Shown one piece after another: positions 53,769 through 61,116 of a stretch of 64,000 nt of DNA. Position 1 is the stretch's first letter. Every line of letters starts with the position of its first letter. Both the position numbers and the translations under genes were made by a program. The DNA lies in the NCBI RefSeq assembly GCF_030580655.1, contig NZ_JAUQTB010000004.1:206374-270373 (forward strand), read 5' to 3'. The stretch comes from Paenibacillus lacisoli. GTDB lineage: Bacteria > Bacillota > Bacilli > Paenibacillales > Paenibacillaceae. The notes beneath the pieces were generated by a model that saw nothing but the letters and a program-made list of their open reading frames with translations, had not been told where the DNA came from and ran no database searches.

Positions 53769-54566
53769 TCATGAACCTTCCCCAACTGTTCGCCGCACAC
53801 CAGGTCCTCCCTGATATTCGCCCTCTTCCTGCTTAAGCTCCTCTTCCCTCAGACCATACCGGGCTAGGACGTCTGCCGCATTATCCTGAGGGGCGTATCC
53901 GATTTGTTCCTTCAGATAGCCAATATCATAGTAGTTATCTTCGTTGGCCGAAGTACCGTATAGACTGAGGAAGGCCGCGGAAGCATCTGCTTCAATACAG
54001 CATTCGGCCAGCTGCACCATATCGCGTCTGGAGATCCAGATATGGGCAGCCCGGTCTGAATGCGGACGGTCGTCTCCAGGAAAGTTCCCTATCCGTATAT
54101 TGAAGGAGGAGACGCCATACTTGTCAGCGTACAGCCGCCCCAGCAGCTCGATGTAGCTTTTGCTCAGACCGTAGAAGCTGTCCGGACGATGATCCTCCGG
54201 TGTAATCTCCTCGCCGACCTTGTAGAAGCCGGTTGCATGGTTAGAGCTGGCGAAGATCACGCGGGAGACTCCGGCTTTGCGGGCACCCTCGTAGATATGA
54301 TAAGCTCCCGTGACATTCACAGGCAGCACTTTGCCCAGAAAGTCCTCTTCATCCTTCGCCCAGCCGAAATGAAGCACGGTATCAATCCCGCGCAGCGCTT
54401 CCTCTACCGCCGTTCCATCGGTAACGTCCAGCTTGGTAACACCGCGCGCCGGATCGGCATGAATGTCGGTCGCTGTCACCTCATAACGGCCGCTTGCCTT
54501 CAAGCCTTCCGCCACACAGCTGCCAATTCGCCCTGCTGCGCCGGTCACAAGTATTTTTCGACTCAT
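53769..54566 (-). CDS. NAD-dependent epimerase/dehydratase-type protein, uronate dehydrogenase-like
   Basis: 265 residues, extended short-chain dehydrogenase fold. NAD binding uses TGAAGRIG at residues 8-15; the catalytic pair is Tyr132-x3-Lys136 (FYGLSKSY). Blocks such as VIFASSNHATGFY, FNIRIGNF and YGTSANEDNYYDIG closely resemble bacterial uronate dehydrogenases, which oxidise galacturonate or glucuronate to the aldarolactone. That activity is inferred by recall only. It would fit the uronide cluster 3 kb away. The start follows GGAGGTGAG. Confidence 0.75.
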   Translation of the reverse strand: MSRKILVTGAAGRIGSCVAEGLKASGRYEVTATDIHADPARGVTKLDVTDGTAVEEALRGIDTVLHFGWAKDEEDFLGKVLPVNVTGAYHIYEGARKAGVSRVIFASSNHATGFYKVGEEITPEDHRPDSFYGLSKSYIELLGRLYADKYGVSSFNIRIGNFPGDDRPHSDRAAHIWISRRDMVQLAECCIEADASAAFLSLYGTSANEDNYYDIGYLKEQIGYAPQDNAADVLARYGLREEELKQEEGEYQGGPGVRRTVGEGS

Positions 54567-54602
54567 ATCTAGCTCACCTCCGGTTCATTCTGCCTGCCGG
54601 CT

Positions 54603-54881
54603 CTACTCCTTCTGCCATACATCCTGATATTCCTCATGCCGCTTGAACTGCGCAAGCGCGAAGGAGCATTCCGGAACAATCTGCTTCTTGTCCTTGCGGG
54701 CCATCTCGACTACTGCCTTGACCAGCTCATCTCCGAGCTTCTGCCCACGTTTCTGTTCAGAAACATACGTATGATCGATCATAATCGTGTGATCATCAAC
54801 CGGCTGGAAGCCGATTTCTGCCACTTCCTGTCCATCCTCAACCATCACCAGCCCCTGGCTGTTCTGCTGGATTTCTCTCAT
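54603..54881 (-). CDS. Small GNAT-like N-acetyltransferase (YjdJ type)
   Basis: 92 residues, the compact single-core form of the fold: GQEVAEIGFQPVDDHTIMIDHTYVSEQKRGQKLGDELVKAVVEMARKD is split here as EIGFQPVDD, IDHTYVSEQ and KRGQKLGDELV (acetyl-CoA loop), ending in ECSFALAQFKRH. Such proteins are close to the human GTLF3b/YjdJ class and their substrates are unknown. The start at 54881 has AAGGAG 10 bases upstream. Confidence 0.75.
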   Translation of the reverse strand: MREIQQNSQGLVMVEDGQEVAEIGFQPVDDHTIMIDHTYVSEQKRGQKLGDELVKAVVEMARKDKKQIVPECSFALAQFKRHEEYQDVWQKE

Positions 54882-54936
54882 TTCATTCACGCTCCTTCGC
54901 AATGTAGGTAGACCTCTTTAATTCTTCCCCTTTGCA

Positions 54937-54973
54937 GGTACTGCCGAAACGTCGGGCCTGGGTGCCACCTGAA
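54937..54973. other. Unassigned stem-loop in the divergent gap
   Basis: CAGGTACTGCCGA...TCGGGCCTGGGTGCCACCTG can fold with CAGGT/ACCTG at the base and GCCGA/TCGGG inside. It lies between the divergent GNAT and antiporter genes. It could be a leader element for either; it matches no RNA class I can name. Confidence 0.3.
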
Positions 54974-55098
54974 AAATGACTCAATCCTAAAATTTACTCT
55001 GGTGCTTTAGCAGAAGAAAGTGTATGATAGGTACCTGTCAGATATTTTTATTGCGCTGATCCAATTTCAATTTAACTTGTAAAAGGGGTTTATCATCC

Positions 55099-56493
55099 AT
55101 GACCAGACATAAATTAGGCTTCTGGATTCTGACCGCCCTTGTTGTCGGCAACATGGTCGGTTCCGGGATCTTCATGCTGCCCCGCTCGTTGTCGGAGGCG
55201 GCAAGTCCTGCCGGGGTTATTCTCGCCTGGGCCGCTACGGGCCTGGGCGTTCTGATGCTAGCGCTTGTCTTTGGCAGCCTGGCGGTCCGCAAGCCGGAGC
55301 TGAGCGGCGGTCCGCAGATTTATGCGAAAGAACTGTTCCGCGAAGGCTCTCACGGCTCCCTGTTGGCCGGCTTTATGTCCACCTGGGGCTACTGGGTCGG
55401 CAATATTGCCGGTTTTGTAGCTGTGATTACAACCTTTGCCAGCTATCTGTCCACCTTCTTCCCGGTTCTCACCAGTGACAAGGTATGGCTGACAGCGGGA
55501 AGCTTTACGCTCAAAGCAGGAAACGCCCTGACGTTCCTCGTCTGCTCGATCCTGCTGTGGGGTACGCATGCGATCTGCCTCCGCGGTATGAACGGGGCCG
55601 GACGATTGAATTTCATCGCTACGGCGACCAAAGTGATCGGCTTTGCGCTCTTTATTATCATTGCCCTGTTTGCCTTTCAGCAGAGCAATATCGGACCGTT
55701 CCTGGCTCCGCGCACCAATGAGAGCGGCGAGACGCTCGGGCTGCTCTCCCAGGTCAATGCGGCTGCTATTGCCACACTGTGGGCCTTTATCGGCGTTGAA
55801 TCCGCCATGGTCTTCGCCGCACGCGCCCGCCGCAAGCAGGATATCCGCAGTGCGACCATTGCCGGCCTGCTGATCTCGATCGTTCTGTATGTCGGGATCA
55901 GCATCCTGACCATGGGCCTGCTGACACAAGAGCAGCTGATGGCTTCCCAGAATCCGCTGGTAGACGGCATCTCTACGGTGCTGGGATCTGTCGGCGGCAA
56001 ACTGCTTGCCGGCCTTGGGCTGATCAGCCTGCTCGGTTCCACCATCGGCTGGGTGCTCCTGAGCGCCGAGGTGCCGTTCCAGGCTGCCAAGCTGGGCGTG
56101 TTCCTGCCGTCTTTTGCCAAGGAGAACAGCAAGAGTATGCCGAAGGTATCGCTCTGGGTTTCTAACGCATTGGGCCAGCTGCTGCTGTTCTCTACCATCT
56201 CTGGCTCCATATCGGCGGCGTTTGACTTTATCATCACGATCGCTACGCTGGCCTATCTGGTTCCTTACCTGATCGCTTCGCTGTATCAGCTCAAGCTGGT
56301 CTGGACCGGCGAAACCTATACGCTGCAGAAGGAGCGTGTGACGGAGGGCATCATTGCAGCTCTGGCTGCGATTTACTCCCTCTGGGTGATTATTGCGGGG
56401 ACCGCGAATCTTAACACCTTCCTGCTGGGTCTAGCGCTGATTGTGAGCGGGATTCTGTTCTATCCGCTGCTGCTGAAGTCCAGAAGAGGCTAG
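55099..56493 (+). CDS. APC-family basic amino acid/polyamine antiporter
   Basis: 464 residues with twelve hydrophobic segments. The N-terminal motif GFWILTALVVGNMVGSGIF is the substrate-binding helix-1 signature of the arginine:ornithine / lysine:cadaverine antiporter branch; GGPQIYAKELF and ATLWAFIGVESA (helix 6) support it. The exact exchange pair is not readable. The start follows AAAGGGG. It stands alone and ends at a strong terminator. Confidence 0.85.
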   Translation: MTRHKLGFWILTALVVGNMVGSGIFMLPRSLSEAASPAGVILAWAATGLGVLMLALVFGSLAVRKPELSGGPQIYAKELFREGSHGSLLAGFMSTWGYWVGNIAGFVAVITTFASYLSTFFPVLTSDKVWLTAGSFTLKAGNALTFLVCSILLWGTHAICLRGMNGAGRLNFIATATKVIGFALFIIIALFAFQQSNIGPFLAPRTNESGETLGLLSQVNAAAIATLWAFIGVESAMVFAARARRKQDIRSATIAGLLISIVLYVGISILTMGLLTQEQLMASQNPLVDGISTVLGSVGGKLLAGLGLISLLGSTIGWVLLSAEVPFQAAKLGVFLPSFAKENSKSMPKVSLWVSNALGQLLLFSTISGSISAAFDFIITIATLAYLVPYLIASLYQLKLVWTGETYTLQKERVTEGIIAALAAIYSLWVIIAGTANLNTFLLGLALIVSGILFYPLLLKSRRG

Positions 56494-56500
56494 AAATCGA

Positions 56501-56543
56501 AAAGAGGTCTTTTCCATTGTCCGAGATGGAAAAGGCCTCTTTT
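56501..56543 (+). terminator. Intrinsic terminator
   Basis: AAAGAGGTCTTTTCCAT pairs with ATGGAAAAGGCCTCTTT immediately after the antiporter stop, ending in a T run. Confidence 0.85.
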
Positions 56544-56670
56544 CTTGCACTGCTGGAACGAATGATCACACCGTTACTGATCACACGGTTACCAGCTTTT
56601 TAGCTTTCAGTTCGTATACGGTCTGGCACAGATCAGATACGGTCGGTATACAATCTTTCAGATCATTAAT

Positions 56671-56708
56671 AAAACCCGAGAACGTCCAAAAGACGATTCT
56701 CGGGTCTT
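56671..56708 (-). terminator. Intrinsic terminator of the amino acid ABC transporter
   Basis: GACCCGAGAA pairs with TTCTCGGGTT across an inner CGTC/GACG stem, followed by TTATT on the minus strand, directly after the permease stop. Confidence 0.8.
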
Positions 56709-56711
56709 GGT

Positions 56712-57365
56712 TTACGCTTCCATCCTCCGCTCAATCAGCAGCAGCAGCTTGCTTAGAAAATAAGTGAGGACCAGATAAATAAGTGCCGCCGTCAAATACG
56801 GCTCCCACACCTTGTAATACTGCCCTCGCATGGAGTTGGCATAATACATAATCTCCGGGGCAGCGACGACAGACACCAGCGATGAATCCTTGATCAAGAC
56901 GATAAATTCATTGCCAAAAGCAGGGATCATCCGCTTCACAGCCTGAGGCAGAATGACATACCGCATCGCCTGCCAGTGGCTCATCCCCTGAGAATAGGCC
57001 GCCTCACGCTGTCCGTGATCGATGGATTGAATACCTGCCCGGTAAATCTCCGCCGTATAGGCCGCCGAATTCAGCGTCAGCGCAAGGATGGCCGCCACGA
57101 TCACGTTTGTCTCACCGATCAGCATCGGCACCAGGCCAAAATGAACGAGCAGCACCTGCACGAGCAGCGGCGTTCCGCGGAAGAAGTTGATATACCCACT
57201 CATGGGAAGCCGCAGCCAGAGGCTGGACGCCATTTTGCCGAAACCGACGAACAATCCGAGAACAGCCCCCAGCAGAATGGAAGCGGCCGACACTCCGATG
57301 GTCAGCAGCGTTCCTTTGAGAAATAAAGGCAGATAACCGGCAATAATATCAAAGTTAAAATCCAT
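56712..57365 (-). CDS. Amino acid ABC transporter permease
   Basis: 217 residues with about five hydrophobic segments and the polar-amino-acid permease EAA loop (REAAYSQGMSHWQAMRYVIL). NFFRGTPLLVQVLLVHF is also typical. It begins 3 bases after the binding-protein stop. A single permease implies a homodimeric pore. No ATPase gene follows, so it must borrow one. Confidence 0.9.
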   Translation of the reverse strand: MDFNFDIIAGYLPLFLKGTLLTIGVSAASILLGAVLGLFVGFGKMASSLWLRLPMSGYINFFRGTPLLVQVLLVHFGLVPMLIGETNVIVAAILALTLNSAAYTAEIYRAGIQSIDHGQREAAYSQGMSHWQAMRYVILPQAVKRMIPAFGNEFIVLIKDSSLVSVVAAPEIMYYANSMRGQYYKVWEPYLTAALIYLVLTYFLSKLLLLIERRMEA

Positions 57366-57368
57366 AGC

Positions 57369-58193
57369 CTATTCCTTCGCGTTCTTCAGATTCGCCAGAT
57401 CCGGTTCCTTGCCGAACCATTTGCTGTAAATCTTCGCATATTCGCCATTATCAATCACTTTCTGGATCGCCGGGTCCAGCTTCGCTTTTAGCTCGCTGCC
57501 CTTTGGCAGCAGGATCGAGTAATACTCCGACGCAAAATTGCCAGGGTCCGCCACGGTCTCCATATCCTTGCCCGGATTATTTTTCACATATTCATTCACG
57601 ATGGCCACATCAGCTACCACAGCATCTACACCTCCGCTCTCCAGCTCCATAATGGCTATTGGATTGCTGTCAAATTTCTTCAGGTTGGCGCTGTTATCAC
57701 CCATAATTCCAGTCATGATCGTATCTGCAGTAGTCGCATTCTGGACCGCTACTTTCTTATCCTTTAGATCCATGGCGCTGGTAATCCCGCTTCCCTTCTT
57801 CACAAGAATCATGTTAGTGGATTCAAAATACGGCCGGGAAAAATCATACGTCTGCTTGCGTTCTTCCGTCACCGATACCGAAGAAATCCCCGCCTGATAT
57901 TCCTTGCCCTGTTTAACGCTCTCCAGCATGGTATCCCAGCCGGTATTCTTAACATCATAATCTAAGCCGGCTTCTGCCATAACCGCTGCAATAAAATCAA
58001 TGTCGAATCCCGTCAACTTGTCTTTGTCCATATACTCCATGGGGGCATAGGAGGCATCGGTTGCGAACATCACTTGGTCCCCGCCTCCGGAGGAACTCTC
58101 TCCCGCAGCTGTCGAGCTGCTCTGTTTCTGTCCGCATCCAGCCACTAACACAATCATTAATGTAATAATAAATAACATAATTTTGTTTTTCAT
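57369..58193 (-). CDS. Amino acid ABC transporter substrate-binding lipoprotein
   Basis: 274 residues with lipobox VLVAGC and the type-3 binding fold: VMFATDASYAPMEYMDKDKLTG is split as FATDASYAPMEY and GFDIDFIAAVMAEAG, with SVSVTEERKQTYDFSRPYF. This resembles ArtJ/ArtP- and GlnH-like receptors. The ligand is probably a polar or basic amino acid. The start follows GAGGGGG, with its own promoter upstream. Confidence 0.88.
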   Translation of the reverse strand: MKNKIMLFIITLMIVLVAGCGQKQSSSTAAGESSSGGGDQVMFATDASYAPMEYMDKDKLTGFDIDFIAAVMAEAGLDYDVKNTGWDTMLESVKQGKEYQAGISSVSVTEERKQTYDFSRPYFESTNMILVKKGSGITSAMDLKDKKVAVQNATTADTIMTGIMGDNSANLKKFDSNPIAIMELESGGVDAVVADVAIVNEYVKNNPGKDMETVADPGNFASEYYSILLPKGSELKAKLDPAIQKVIDNGEYAKIYSKWFGKEPDLANLKNAKE

Positions 58194-58229
58194 CGACTAA
58201 CCCCCTCATTTTTGAATGAATTTACAGAA

Positions 58230-58258
58230 ATATTATCAGTAAACGGAGTAGATAACAA
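58230..58258 (-). promoter_or_regulatory. Sigma-A promoter of the amino acid ABC transporter
   Basis: On the minus strand TTGTTA (58253-58258) and TAATAT (58230-58235) are separated by 17 bases, 37 bases upstream of the binding-protein start. Confidence 0.65.
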
Positions 58259-58312
58259 TGGATTTTTTGTATTTATGTAAGTTTAGTTTACATTGTATAG
58301 TGTTTGAGAAAA

Positions 58313-58348
58313 ATAAAAAACACAGCCGTCATTAAGATGACAGCTGTG
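58313..58348 (-). terminator. Intrinsic terminator of the sigma/anti-sigma operon
   Basis: CACAGCTGTCAT pairs with ATGACGGCTGTG, followed by TTTTTTATTTT on the minus strand. Confidence 0.85.
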
Positions 58349-58376
58349 CCCATTGCCGCTTGACTTATAGCTTCTA

Positions 58377-60119
58377 TCACTCCAATTGAAGACTTATGTC
58401 TCGTTGGGGGTCGTTGAACAAATAAATTCCGGGATTAATTTCCCACTCTTTGTCCGACGCAATATTCGGATATCGTTCCACTGTATCCCCTATAGGATTG
58501 GGTCCTCTCTCATGGTATTCAGGATAAATCTGCTCTTTCGTTCCCTTCAGACGCAATGTGGTCTGACTAATCCGTATAAAGCCAGGTGTATCCGAATGAG
58601 ACTCTACCATAAGATCATCCCCATCCATGTAATAAGTGTATTCAATTTCATATCCATCTTCTGTACGAATGGTGGTCGACTGCTTCTTAGCTCCAGGACT
58701 CACCAATGGAGTCCAGTTCCGCGTAATATCCCGCTTGTTAACAACAGCCTCTTTCAGTTCAAGCTTCATCGGCTCCCCGGACCAGTCCCGATACCACTCC
58801 GGCGATTCAAATTGAAACAGCTGTCCTGTCACTTCATTGCGACTGTTAGTACTGCTAATCTGAGAACCTGTGATCGTTCGGCTGCCCATCTGCAGCGCAA
58901 CGCTTTTGTACCGGACATCTTCCCAGACTCCTGGGGTATTCGATTGTTCGGCCCCCCCTTCTTTTTCCTCAGCCGATACCGTGATGTTTAGTGGGGAAAT
59001 GACCAAATCTTTGAGATATAAGCCTGTCTTCTGAGTCAAATCCTGAGAATTTCCTTCTGCGATCTTTTTGCGGGTCAGAGCTTCACCAGCTTTTTTGCCA
59101 TCTGCCTTGTAAGTAAAAGCCCATGTTCCCTCGTACTTTTTCTGCTCCTTCAAGTAGGTCAATTGTGCAGATGCCGTTCGAAGCGTTTCAGGCTCAGCCT
59201 GGTAGACGTCCTCCATCACCAGTCTCCCTTTCTCTGGCTTAAGGACACTCCGATGCAGCGTGCTCAACTTTGTCCCATGCTCTGTCAGTTCCACATGAGG
59301 ATCCAGGTTCGCGGCCTCATTGACAGGTACACGAGTGCCTATGCTGTAACGGATAGCGGTTTGTTCCCCGCTGCGGGTAACCGATTCGACCCGAATATCT
59401 TGATACTCAGGTACATTCAATGCTATCTTCGCTCCTTCTTCAGCACCCCAATGGACCGGTATTTTTGTATATTGATAAAAGATTAAATTGCTTGCTGTCA
59501 GGTCATACATTTTTTCCTTTAATTCAAGTGTATTCTCTGTAGTATACATCCCCAGCAGCACATGATTGTTTTTATCTTTTGTCAGACTTCCATAGATTTG
59601 AGATGAATTGCCACCATGCTCTTGCAGCTTGGTGTCTTCAATTACCGCAGCGTCAAAGTCTGCCATCCCAGGTACCTCCAGTGACACGAGAATCTTCATC
59701 ATGTCCTGGTCCGTGACGATTCCCTTCAAACTCATCGTTACACCTTCCGACGTTCGCTGCATATTATACTGCTGGCCTTCCCCCATCTCTAACGCCCTGG
59801 AGACAGCCTTCCCCCCGAATAACTGATCCCAATTCAGATGCAGACCGGCATAGGCCGGGATACCGATCACGAGACAGCAAACGGCGATCGCTGCGGCAGA
59901 TATCCACTTTCTCCTGTAGTGGACTGCTCGACGATCCACTGGATATGCATCCCGTTTCTCATCCATCCCTACGCGTCCGGAGTATTCCCGACTTACTTTC
60001 TCTATTCTTCGCCTACTTGTTTCCTGTTGAATGTTCGTCCACATCGCCTCATAATCAGGTTGAGATTTGGGCGTACTTGTTAACCGTTTTATTATTTGTT
60101 TTTCGTCGCAGACAGCCAT
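58377..60119 (-). CDS. Putative anti-sigma factor / DUF4179-type membrane protein
   Basis: 580 residues: about 70 cytoplasmic residues, one transmembrane helix (about 71-92, ISAAAIAVCCLVIGIPAYAG), then a long extracellular part. The region after the helix (LNWDQLFGGKAVSRALEMGE, then VTMSLKGIVTDQDMMKILVS) resembles the DUF4179 domain found in proteins encoded after ECF sigma genes in Paenibacillus and Clostridia. It overlaps the sigma gene by 28 bases, so it is very likely that factor's anti-sigma or sensing partner. The start at 60119 follows GGAGGGGG. Confidence 0.77.
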   Translation of the reverse strand: MAVCDEKQIIKRLTSTPKSQPDYEAMWTNIQQETSRRRIEKVSREYSGRVGMDEKRDAYPVDRRAVHYRRKWISAAAIAVCCLVIGIPAYAGLHLNWDQLFGGKAVSRALEMGEGQQYNMQRTSEGVTMSLKGIVTDQDMMKILVSLEVPGMADFDAAVIEDTKLQEHGGNSSQIYGSLTKDKNNHVLLGMYTTENTLELKEKMYDLTASNLIFYQYTKIPVHWGAEEGAKIALNVPEYQDIRVESVTRSGEQTAIRYSIGTRVPVNEAANLDPHVELTEHGTKLSTLHRSVLKPEKGRLVMEDVYQAEPETLRTASAQLTYLKEQKKYEGTWAFTYKADGKKAGEALTRKKIAEGNSQDLTQKTGLYLKDLVISPLNITVSAEEKEGGAEQSNTPGVWEDVRYKSVALQMGSRTITGSQISSTNSRNEVTGQLFQFESPEWYRDWSGEPMKLELKEAVVNKRDITRNWTPLVSPGAKKQSTTIRTEDGYEIEYTYYMDGDDLMVESHSDTPGFIRISQTTLRLKGTKEQIYPEYHERGPNPIGDTVERYPNIASDKEWEINPGIYLFNDPQRDISLQLE

Positions 60120-60634
60120 TTCCAATCCCCCTCCGGCTCTATTTCATCTCTAGATTCATTAAACATACGGCGCAGGATTCTTAATCCGCGATTCACTCTC
60201 GACTTAACTGTTCCCTCTGCAATCCCCAGCACTTCTGCTGTTTCCGCTATACTTAGATCACCGGAGTAACGCAGTAGAATGGCCGAACGAATCGGAACTG
60301 ACAGCTGTCCCAACAACCGCTCCAATTCCCCTTTTGTTTCAGCGTTCTCCCAGTTTTCTTCTACCTGTGCCTGACGTTTCGTCAGAGATAAGAGATAAAC
60401 CAGCTTTTCTTTATGGTGGCCTTTGCGCCTGCGCTGGAGTATCGTCATGCACTCATTGCTCGCGATACGCAGCAGCCATGGCTTTAACTCCCTGATCTGA
60501 GAGCGATCGGCGAGCATGGCTTTGACAAAAACCTCTTGGCAAATGTCCTCTGCATCCGCCTCACTGTGCATCATATACCTGCAGAATCGGTATACGTGCT
60601 CGCGGTACGTTTCAAATAGTTCCCGGTCATTCAT
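60092..60634 (-). CDS. ECF-type RNA polymerase sigma factor
   Basis: 180 residues with region 2 (LFETYREHVYRFCRYMMHSE, AEDICQEVFVKAM) and region 4 (LSVPIRSAILLRYSGDLSIA, then VLGIAEGTVKSRVNRGLRIL). The ATG at 60634 follows GAGAGGTGA; the frame is open to 60664. The next gene overlaps it and encodes a one-helix membrane protein, the usual sigma/anti-sigma pair. The regulon is unknown; no autoregulatory promoter motif was clear upstream. Confidence 0.9.
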   Translation of the reverse strand: MNDRELFETYREHVYRFCRYMMHSEADAEDICQEVFVKAMLADRSQIRELKPWLLRIASNECMTILQRRRKGHHKEKLVYLLSLTKRQAQVEENWENAETKGELERLLGQLSVPIRSAILLRYSGDLSIAETAEVLGIAEGTVKSRVNRGLRILRRMFNESRDEIEPEGDWKWLSATKNK

Positions 60635-60737
60635 GCCTGTTTCACCTCTCTTTCTTTCATTCACCTATACGACCAATAACCCACTGAAATGGTTCCATCT
60701 GAATTATCACTTCGACAATCCTTTTCATATTTCCACC

Positions 60738-60766
60738 TTGACCTTCTGAAGATGTGCCGCTATAAT
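60738..60766 (+). promoter_or_regulatory. Sigma-A promoter of the thrS leader
   Basis: TTGACC (60738-60743) and a perfect TATAAT (60761-60766) with a 17-base spacer. RNA should start near 60773. Confidence 0.85.
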
Positions 60767-60789
60767 ACGAAATCAAGCACCAATATCAG

Positions 60790-61075
60790 GCAATGACCAA
60801 AGACATGATTTCCTTCACGGGCTGTACAGAGAGAGAAGTTCAAGCTGCAAGCTTCTCCAGCAACCGGATGCGGAATTACCCCTTTGCAGCCGCGGCGCTG
60901 AACTGTCGGTCTCCATACCGACACAGTAAACGCTGCCGATTCGTCCCCGTTACCGGATGACAATGAGGATCTGTGACAGATACGGCTTTGTGCCCGTACA
61001 GTACAGATCAAATCAGGGTGGAACCACGAGCTGAACGCACTCGTCCCTTCGAGGATGATGTGTGTTTTTTTGCGT
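60790..61075 (+). ncRNA. Threonine T-box leader
   Basis: The leader ends with the T-box antiterminator sequence AGGGTGGAACCACG (about 61015-61028) and a following terminator arm (ACTCGTCCC...GGATGATGTGTG, then TTTTTTT at about 61069-61075). Upstream, Stem I shows ACAGAGAGAG at its 5' side and the specifier context GGAATT-ACC-CCTTTG. The specifier is ACC (60878-60880), a threonine codon. Uncharged tRNA-Thr should stabilise the antiterminator and allow thrS transcription. Confidence 0.92.
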
Positions 61076-61116
61076 TCAATACATTAATTTTTAACGTAAA
61101 AAGGAGGCTTATCAGC

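Noticed and set aside
54920..54975. Possible T-box or known riboswitch on the minus strand
   Set aside because: Only a short GGTGGCACC match exists; Stem I, specifier and a competing terminator are missing. Kept only as an unassigned hairpin.
60973..61116. N-terminal extension of thrS
   Set aside because: The extra codons translate the T-box and terminator; the ATG at 61117 has a strong ribosome site and starts the TGS domain.
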